From NCBI GenBank assembly GCA_964386865.1, contig CAYLUN010000149.1:1-9970 (forward strand): a stretch of DNA of 9,970 bases, read 5' to 3'. How positions within the stretch are numbered: position 1 is the first letter of the stretch; each line of letters opens with the position of its first letter. This document shows positions 5,166 through 9,970 of the stretch, in pieces. The translations under genes and the position numbers were made by a program. The notes beneath the pieces are model-generated. The model was not told the DNA's origin. It worked only from the letters and a program-made list of their open reading frames with translations, and ran no database searches. Source of the DNA: CAYLUN01 sp964386865 (GTDB taxonomy: Bacteria > Verrucomicrobiota > Kiritimatiellia > RFP12 > UBA1067).

Positions 5166-5774
5166 ATGAAGCGAGATCCAGACAGAACGCGGGTGGAATC
5201 ACCCAGGCGATCGGAGGCGGGCGCGATCCTTATGGAGACCGTCATCGCTATTCCGCTGTTTATGATCATGCTGGGCGGCATCTTCTGGATCGGCGACCTG
5301 ACCGTGACGCGGCAGCGGCTGGTCGCCGCAGACCGCTACGTGGCCTGGAACAGCGGGCTGCGCTACGACGACCGCGGAGGCGTTGCCGCGTCGGACATCC
5401 ACCGCCTGTTTCTGTCTGACAAATCCGGCGTTCTGAGCCAAGACCATACGCCCACCGTGCGCTCCGCCCAGATTCAGGCCGTTTACGATTGGAGCCAGGC
5501 CGCGAACGGGCAGGTCAGCGCGCGGGTGCGGATGCCGGACTGGGTGTACGCGATGATCAACGCGATGCGGATCCACACCGGCCAGGGCAGGTGGATGTCC
5601 AACGTGACCGAGGTGTACGGACGGGAGCGCAACGGGCTGCGCCACGTGGTGCTGATGCGCACCCGGGCCGAGGCGCAGGCGGGCTATATCCGCAACAGGT
5701 ACGGCGTGTCCGCCTCGGGCGAGGCGGCGCAGAAGTGGAGCGAGGTCGCCAGTGAAAAGTGGCCGTATGAATAG
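5166..5774 (+). CDS. tadF: TadF/TadE-like pseudopilin
   Basis: About 202 residues. The basic leader ends at G19 and is followed by AILMETVIAIPLF (20-32). Glutamate sits at +5 of the processed protein, then a hydrophobic helix runs to about residue 43. DLTVTRQRLVAADRYVAW (44-61) resembles the segment that follows the helix in TadE/TadF pseudopilins. Unlike TadE upstream it has no cysteine-containing helix, and the rest (about 62-202) is a soluble domain I do not recognise further. The start is uncertain: ATG 5166 is chosen, but GTG 5160 and a TTG at 5145 that overlaps the stop of the microprotein are in frame. The latter would give direct translational coupling. The end overlaps the following gene by 23 nt if that gene uses its GTG start. 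A second pseudopilin on the far side of tadG fits a Tad minor-subunit set. Confidence 0.8.
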   Translation: MKRDPDRTRVESPRRSEAGAILMETVIAIPLFMIMLGGIFWIGDLTVTRQRLVAADRYVAWNSGLRYDDRGGVAASDIHRLFLSDKSGVLSQDHTPTVRSAQIQAVYDWSQAANGQVSARVRMPDWVYAMINAMRIHTGQGRWMSNVTEVYGRERNGLRHVVLMRTRAEAQAGYIRNRYGVSASGEAAQKWSEVASEKWPYE

Positions 5775-6129
5775 CGCGTGTGCCCTCGGCTGCGTGTGGC
5801 TGCTCGCCGCCTGGACCTGCCTGGCGGCGGACTCGCGCCCGCCGCTGGCCGTGCCGCTGCCGCCGCTCGCACGCGTCAGCGCGGACGACGACTCGGGCAC
5901 GACGTGGCAGCAGTCGGGCGAGCTTGGCGGGTCGGTCGCGAGCATGCGCGGCGCGTTCATGGCCGCGCTCAGCGCGGGCGGCTGGGCGCTGAACAAGACG
6001 ATCGTGTTGGGGCGCGGCGGATCGCGCTCAGAACTGATGGTGTGGGTTCGGAACAAACGCCGGATCCTGTTCATGGTGTGGGAAAAGCAGGCGGGCGTGT
6101 GCGGCTTCGCCTGGGGTGAGGAAAAGTAG
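5752..6129 (+). CDS. Small exported protein of unknown function
   Basis: A 125-residue protein with a Sec signal peptide (MKSGRM, then a hydrophobic segment to LAA at about 24-26, cleavage before DS). A proline-rich stretch PPLAVPLPPLA (30-40) and an acidic patch DDDSG follow. The domain at about 55-121 has alternating hydrophobic and basic strands (NKTIVLGR, ELMVWVRNKRRILFMVWEK, GVCGFAWG). This suggests a compact alpha/beta or beta-sheet fold. The GTG at 5752 is preferred to the ATG at 5767: it has a GAGG site at 5742-5745 and supplies the positive residues a signal peptide needs. It overlaps the TadF-like gene by 23 nt and lies just before cpaB, so it is in the pilus operon. It may be a periplasmic pilus accessory protein. 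CpaD/RcpB occupies a comparable place in other loci, but I see no CpaD-like features and do not claim homology. Confidence 0.72.
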   Translation: MKSGRMNSACALGCVWLLAAWTCLAADSRPPLAVPLPPLARVSADDDSGTTWQQSGELGGSVASMRGAFMAALSAGGWALNKTIVLGRGGSRSELMVWVRNKRRILFMVWEKQAGVCGFAWGEEK

Positions 6130-6131
6130 GG

Positions 6132-6175
6132 GCGGCCGGCCGGCCGCACGTAGGGGCAGCCTCCGGTGGCTGCCC
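6132..6175. repeat. GC-rich palindrome plus hairpin (REP-like pair)
   Basis: A perfect 16-bp palindrome, gcggccggccggccgc (6132-6147), is followed by gggcagcc/ggctgccc (6154-6161 and 6168-6175), an 8-bp stem with a 6-base loop. Each part is preceded by gtaggggc, so the arrangement is a repeated motif rather than chance. It fills the 60-nt gap between the exported-protein gene and cpaB inside the operon. There is no T-run; AGAAAAGG follows and serves as the cpaB ribosome site. It may stabilise upstream message ends or be a dispersed intergenic repeat. Confidence 0.6.
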
Positions 6176-6189
6176 AGAAAAGGAAAAAG

Positions 6190-6996
6190 ATGAAGAATTT
6201 CATTCCGTTGATTCTGGCGGTGCTGTTGGGCCTCGCGGCCGTTCTGGCCGTCGGGAGGCTGTTGCAGTCGCGCAAGCAGGCGGCGGAGAAGACGACCACG
6301 GTCGTGGCCGTGGCCCGCGACGTGACGGCAAACGCCGTGCTGACCGCCGATTCGATCATGGAGAAAAAAGTGCCCTTTTCCGCCCGGCCCGCACAGGCGA
6401 TACCTTGGACGCGCTCCGAGATGGTGGTGGGCCAGAAAGCGTTGCGCGCCATCTCCCAGGGCGACTATGTGCTGCTCTCCGACGTCGGTCTCTCACGCAG
6501 CATGGCCGACATCGTGGGCGAGGGCGAGTGGGCCGTGTCGCTCACCGTGCCGCCCGGCGGTATCGCGCGCATCGTGCAGCCCGGCGACGAGGTGGCCGTG
6601 ATCGCCACCTTGAAGATCAAAAGCAAAGTCAAGACGGCGGATCTCTCGGCCGCGCCCGAGGAGGTCGCCCGCGAGGCGACGCTCGTGCTTTTTCCGCGTG
6701 TGCGCGTGCTCGACGTGGGAACCCTCTCGTCCGGCGGCGAAGCCACGGCCGGCGAGCTGATTCTCGCGCTGCCGCCGCAGCAGGCGCAAGTGCTTATCGC
6801 CGCTCAGGCTGAGGCGCGGCTGACGCTGGCCTTGCGCCGGCCGGGCGACGACGCGGCGGTCAACCGCATCGACACGGGCATGGTGAACGATGAAACCTTT
6901 GACAAACTGCTCGGCGGGCTGGTGCCCTTTGAGCTACCGAAAGTCCCGGGCGTGGTGACCACCACGAGCCCGGCCAAGAGTGTGGAAAAACAATAG
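6190..6996 (+). CDS. cpaB: Flp pilus assembly protein CpaB/RcpC
   Basis: A 268-residue inner-membrane-anchored periplasmic protein that associates with the secretin in the Tad machine. An N-terminal transmembrane segment spans about 4-24. A SAF domain occupies about 38-100: VVAVARDVTANAVLTADSI (38-56) and QKALRAISQGDYVLLSDVG (82-100). The RcpC/CpaB domain follows, with WAVSLTVPPGGIARIVQPGD (114-133), EVAVIATL, then LVLFPRVRVLDVG and ILALPPQQAQVLIAAQAEARLTLALR. All are typical family landmarks. The ATG at 6190 follows AAAAGG (6178-6183). A GTG at 6166 would lie inside the hairpin and is rejected. The stop is 10 nt before cpaC, whose ribosome site overlaps it. Length is ordinary for the family. 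Confidence 0.95.
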   Translation: MKNFIPLILAVLLGLAAVLAVGRLLQSRKQAAEKTTTVVAVARDVTANAVLTADSIMEKKVPFSARPAQAIPWTRSEMVVGQKALRAISQGDYVLLSDVGLSRSMADIVGEGEWAVSLTVPPGGIARIVQPGDEVAVIATLKIKSKVKTADLSAAPEEVAREATLVLFPRVRVLDVGTLSSGGEATAGELILALPPQQAQVLIAAQAEARLTLALRRPGDDAAVNRIDTGMVNDETFDKLLGGLVPFELPKVPGVVTTTSPAKSVEKQ

Positions 6997-7006
6997 GAGG
7001 TCGATC

Positions 7007-8587
7007 ATGAAATCACTTACACGGATGGTTCAATTCATGGCTGCCGCGTGCCTTGCCGCAGTCGTGCTGCTCGTCGGGCCCGAACGGGCCGCGGCCGCCG
7101 ACGCTCAGCCGGTATCGGTCACCGTCGGAAAAATGGAACTGGTCAACATCCCGTTCCCGATCCAGGGTTTCCGCGTCGCCGACCCCTCTTTCGCCAAGGT
7201 CGAGACGCTGGGGCTCCAGCAGCTGCGCGTGATGGGCCTGAAGGCCGGCACCACGGACTTGCAGGTGACGGGTGAAGGCGGCGTCTCGGCGCTCTTTTCC
7301 CTTTCCGTGCTGGAAAACGTCAACGCCGTGCTGGCGGCGGTGAAGCGCGATCTGGACTCCGTTCCAGAGGTGGACGTGGCGATCAACCTGGGCCGCGTCG
7401 TGCTCAAGGGCGAGGTCAGCAGCATCGAGCACTGGAAGTACTTGATGAAGGTGGTCGACCTGTACAAGGACTCGGTCGCGAACCTCGTGTCCTTCCAGCC
7501 GACGCCCGAGGTGATGCTCGGGCTGAAGGCCGCCTTCGAAAAAACGGGCTTCACGCTGGCTGACGCGGACACGCCGGCAGGCCGGACCGCGCCGGGCCTC
7601 CTCAACCTCAAGTACAGCGGAAACAGCATCTTCGTCACGGGACAAGTCTACAGCCAGAAAGACAAGGACCGCATCATCCAGATCATCGAGGCGCAGAACT
7701 GGCTGACGCTCGCCAAGAAGGACGACGCCAAGGGGGGCACGGCGACGCAGGTCAAAGCCTCGGACGATCCGCGCGTCAAGGCGCTGCTCGACATCGAGGT
7801 GATCCCGATCATGCTGGAGATGGACGCCATGTTCGTGGGCGTGACCGACAGCGAGGAGAAGCAGATCGGCGTGAACCTGGCCAAGGCCGGACTGATCGTG
7901 CTCAACTCCGCGTCGGCCGGGTTCCAAGGCGACCTCGGCGAGAAGTCCTCCGGCTGGGCCGGCTCCTACACGATCAACAGCGGCCTGCAGGGCTCGCTCA
8001 AGTTCTTCGCGGGTAACGGCCCCGGGCGCTTCCAGACCGCAGGCCATATGACCTTCAAGAACGACGCGCCCGAGTGGCGCATCTACCACAGCGGCGGCAC
8101 GCTGAAGGTCCGGGTGGCCACGCAGAACGCGACCTCGCTGGAGGACATCGACTACGGCCTGATCATGAAGATCAAAGGCGGCCTGCTGGATGCCAAGACC
8201 GCGACTCTGGACGTGAACCTCGAACTCAGCTATCCGGTTCCCATCGGCACCGATTACGACCTGAAGCGCAACCGCATCGAAACGACGATCAATTGCCCGA
8301 TCGGCCAGACCATGGTGCTGGCGGGCATGAAGAGTCTGGTCGAGAAGTCCTCCACGGAGGGCGTGCCTTTCCTGCGCAGCGTGCCGGCGATCTCGTGGTT
8401 CTTCTCGGAGAAGAACAACCTGAAAGAGGACAGCAAGGTGCTGATCCTGCTCAGCCCGCGGATCGCGGGCGCGACCACCGAAACCGCGCCGGTCTCCCTC
8501 CAGACCAGGCCGGCGGCCGAGGAGTCGTCCAAACCCAACGCGCAGCGCGAGCAAGAGAAGCGCAAGCGCCGGTTCTTCTTCTTCTGA
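7007..8587 (+). CDS. cpaC: Tad outer-membrane secretin CpaC/RcpA
   Basis: A 526-residue secretin that forms the outer-membrane channel for the Flp pilus. A Sec signal peptide (about 1-31) ends in ERAAAA. A pilus-formation N-terminal domain covers about 35-103 (VGKMELVNIPFPIQGFRVAD; GLKAGTTDLQV at 77-87). A BON-type domain lies at about 105-160 (VDVAINLGRVVLKGEV). A second BON-like stretch lies at about 198-232 (SGNSIFVTGQV). The secretin core runs from about 262 to 486 and ends with the diagnostic GVPFLRSVPAISWFFSEKN and VLILLSPRI (478-486). The start at 7007 is fixed by a strong TAGGAGG (6994-7000). The tail beyond the core is polar and basic, ending KRKRR then four phenylalanines from four TTC codons, which is unusual. 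The stop is followed by six bases before the FHA-ATPase gene, so the two are tightly coupled. Confidence 0.96.
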   Translation: MKSLTRMVQFMAAACLAAVVLLVGPERAAAADAQPVSVTVGKMELVNIPFPIQGFRVADPSFAKVETLGLQQLRVMGLKAGTTDLQVTGEGGVSALFSLSVLENVNAVLAAVKRDLDSVPEVDVAINLGRVVLKGEVSSIEHWKYLMKVVDLYKDSVANLVSFQPTPEVMLGLKAAFEKTGFTLADADTPAGRTAPGLLNLKYSGNSIFVTGQVYSQKDKDRIIQIIEAQNWLTLAKKDDAKGGTATQVKASDDPRVKALLDIEVIPIMLEMDAMFVGVTDSEEKQIGVNLAKAGLIVLNSASAGFQGDLGEKSSGWAGSYTINSGLQGSLKFFAGNGPGRFQTAGHMTFKNDAPEWRIYHSGGTLKVRVATQNATSLEDIDYGLIMKIKGGLLDAKTATLDVNLELSYPVPIGTDYDLKRNRIETTINCPIGQTMVLAGMKSLVEKSSTEGVPFLRSVPAISWFFSEKNNLKEDSKVLILLSPRIAGATTETAPVSLQTRPAAEESSKPNAQREQEKRKRRFFFF

Positions 8588-8593
8588 GGGCTT

Positions 8594-9970
8594 ATGCCGT
8601 TTCTCACCATCATCGCACCCGAGGGGCGGGACAAGGGCCAGATTATGGCCCTCGATCCCGCCGTCGAAACCACCGTCGGACGGGCGCCCGATAACCGCGT
8701 CGTTCTGAACGACGCCAAAGTGTCGCGGGCGCACCTGCGCCTCGCGTGGCGCGACGGCGCCTGCTGGGCCACGGACAACGGGAGCACCTTCGGAACGCTC
8801 CTGAACGGCACGCGGCTCACGGCGGCGCCCGCGAAGCTCGCGCCGGGCGACCGGCTGCAGCTCGGCGGGCACGCGCTCGTCTACAGCGAGGAGGAGCCGG
8901 CCACGACGCCGACTCCCGCTCCCCCGCCCGCCCCCGCTCCAGCCGCCAAGCCGGCCGCCAAACCGGCCGCCCGCGCGGAAGAGGCGGAGATCCCCCAGGA
9001 TCCGGCCCTGGCCGCCCTGGCGATCCTCTATTCCGACGAGATGATGGCCATGAAGAAGCGCATCCACGAGCAGGTGCTCTTCAAGCTGAACCTGCCGGAG
9101 ATCGCGACCAAGCAGTTGCAGGACGACGAGCTGCGCGCCAAGCTGGAGCTCGCGCTCGACCAAGTCCTGCGCGAGGTGCGCCACGAACTGCCGCGCGACC
9201 TCGCGAGCGACCTCTTCCGGCAGACGCTGCTGGACGAGCTGATCGGCTACGGCCCCATCACGCCCATGCTGCGCGATTTGAGCGTGGACGAGGTGATGGT
9301 CAACGGGCCCTCCCGCATCTTCGTGGAGCGCAAGGGCCGGCTCTACGAGACCGGCGCGCGCTTCTTTGACGACCGCCACCTGATCACGATCATCCAGCGC
9401 ATCGTAGAGCCGCTGGGGCGCCACGTGGACGAGGCCAGCCCCATGGTCGACGCCCGCCTGCCCGACGGTTCGCGCGTGAACGCCATCATCCCGCCGCTCG
9501 CGCTGGACGGTTCGTCCGTGACCATCCGAAAGTTCTCGAAAAAGAAACTGACCACCGACGACCTGATCAAGTTCGGCAGCATGACGCCCGAGATCGCGCT
9601 CTTTCTGGAGGAGGCGGTGCGGGCGCGTCAGAACATCGTGGTCTCCGGCGGCACCGGCTCCGGCAAGACGACCCTGCTCAACGTGCTGTCGCAGTTTATC
9701 CCGCACGGCGAGCGGCTGGTGACCATCGAGGACTCGGCCGAGCTGAAGCTGAGCCACCGCAACATCGTGCGGCTCGAGGCCCGGCCAGCCAACATCGAGG
9801 GCCGGGGCCGGGTCGCGATCCGCGACCTCGTCATCAACGCGCTGCGCATGCGGCCCGACCGCATCGTCGTGGGCGAGTGCCGCGGGCCCGAGGCGCTGGA
9901 TATGCTCCAGGCCATGAACACCGGCCACGACGGCTCGCTGACGACCGCCCACGCCAACACGCCGCGCGAC
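8594..9970 (+). CDS. cpaF: FHA domain-CpaF/TadA ATPase fusion, C-terminus cut by window edge
   Basis: 459 residues are visible and the frame is open at the right edge. Residues 1-98 form an FHA domain, which binds phosphothreonine peptides: VGRAPDNRVVLND (28-40), VSRAHLRL (43-50), DNGSTFGTLLNG (61-72) and LAPGDRLQLGG (82-92) carry the conserved G-R, S-R-H, N-G and G-D positions. A Pro/Ala-rich linker (about 103-127) follows. The CpaF N-terminal region is at about 135-250 (VDEVMVNGPSRIFVE, 231-245). The ATPase core shows VDARLPDGSRVNAIIPP (285-301), Walker A GGTGSGKTT (352-360), the acidic box TIEDSAEL (377-384), Walker B-type RIVVGECRGPEAL (423-435) and the His box TGHDGSLTTAHA (443-454). All catalytic landmarks visible so far are intact. 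It powers pilus assembly; the FHA part could tie it to a Ser/Thr kinase signal or to a partner. The ribosome site GAGGG (8586-8590) overlaps the stop of cpaC. Confidence 0.96.
   Translation, partial: MPFLTIIAPEGRDKGQIMALDPAVETTVGRAPDNRVVLNDAKVSRAHLRLAWRDGACWATDNGSTFGTLLNGTRLTAAPAKLAPGDRLQLGGHALVYSEEEPATTPTPAPPPAPAPAAKPAAKPAARAEEAEIPQDPALAALAILYSDEMMAMKKRIHEQVLFKLNLPEIATKQLQDDELRAKLELALDQVLREVRHELPRDLASDLFRQTLLDELIGYGPITPMLRDLSVDEVMVNGPSRIFVERKGRLYETGARFFDDRHLITIIQRIVEPLGRHVDEASPMVDARLPDGSRVNAIIPPLALDGSSVTIRKFSKKKLTTDDLIKFGSMTPEIALFLEEAVRARQNIVVSGGTGSGKTTLLNVLSQFIPHGERLVTIEDSAELKLSHRNIVRLEARPANIEGRGRVAIRDLVINALRMRPDRIVVGECRGPEALDMLQAMNTGHDGSLTTAHANTPRD

Noticed and set aside
5199..6452. Long minus-strand open frame opposite tadF, the exported protein and cpaB
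   Set aside because: Mirror of GC-rich coding strands; sense frames have signal peptides, processing sites and ribosome sites.
7013..9952. Uninterrupted open frame of nearly 1 kb codons on the minus strand, opposite cpaC and the FHA-ATPase
   Set aside because: It is rich in Arg, His, Asp, Gly and Val as expected for the complement of GC3-rich genes, has no recognisable domain, and the sense strand carries two unmistakable families over the same stretch.

Overview
The window is most of a tight-adherence (Tad/Flp, type IVc) pilus locus from a high-GC Gram-negative bacterium. A secretin, Sec signal peptides and pseudopilins show the diderm envelope. The fused FHA-ATPase, patchy Shine-Dalgarno use and repeat-rich intergenic DNA would fit a PVC-group (Kiritimatiellota/Verrucomicrobiota/Planctomycetota-like) or deltaproteobacterial-type genome. 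That placement is a guess, because no marker gene is present.

Layout. (1) At 1-429, minus strand, is the N-terminal part of a CpaF/TadA-family ATPase that runs off the left edge. (2) At 430-830 is a divergent control region. It holds a 232-bp MITE-like element (493-724) flanked by a 9-bp direct repeat, a good sigma70-type promoter facing right, a weaker one facing left, and short tandem repeats. (3) At 831-1319, plus strand, is a cysteine-rich protein of unknown function. (4) At 1320-1591 is a nested inverted-repeat element followed by a possible promoter. (5) From 1592 to the right edge is a compact plus-strand operon: flp pilin 1, flp pilin 2, prepilin peptidase (cpaA/tadV), tadE-like, tadG-like, a 38-aa secreted microprotein, tadF-like, a small exported protein of unknown function, cpaB/rcpC, cpaC/rcpA secretin, and a second CpaF ATPase with an N-terminal FHA domain, cut by the right edge after 459 residues.

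How the genes work together. The prepilin peptidase would mature the two Flp pilins and the TadE/TadF pseudopilins, all of which carry the G/xxxxE processing site. The CpaF ATPase would power assembly at the inner membrane. CpaC forms the outer-membrane channel and CpaB links to it in the periplasm. The TadG-like protein is a membrane-anchored accessory or surface factor. No tadB, tadC, tadD, tadZ/cpaE or cpaD is visible; they may lie beyond the right edge or elsewhere.

Least expected items: the MITE-like element whose apparent target duplication copies a -35 hexamer, the 38-aa secreted microprotein, the FHA-CpaF fusion directly after the secretin, the divergent second CpaF, and two small proteins I cannot name.
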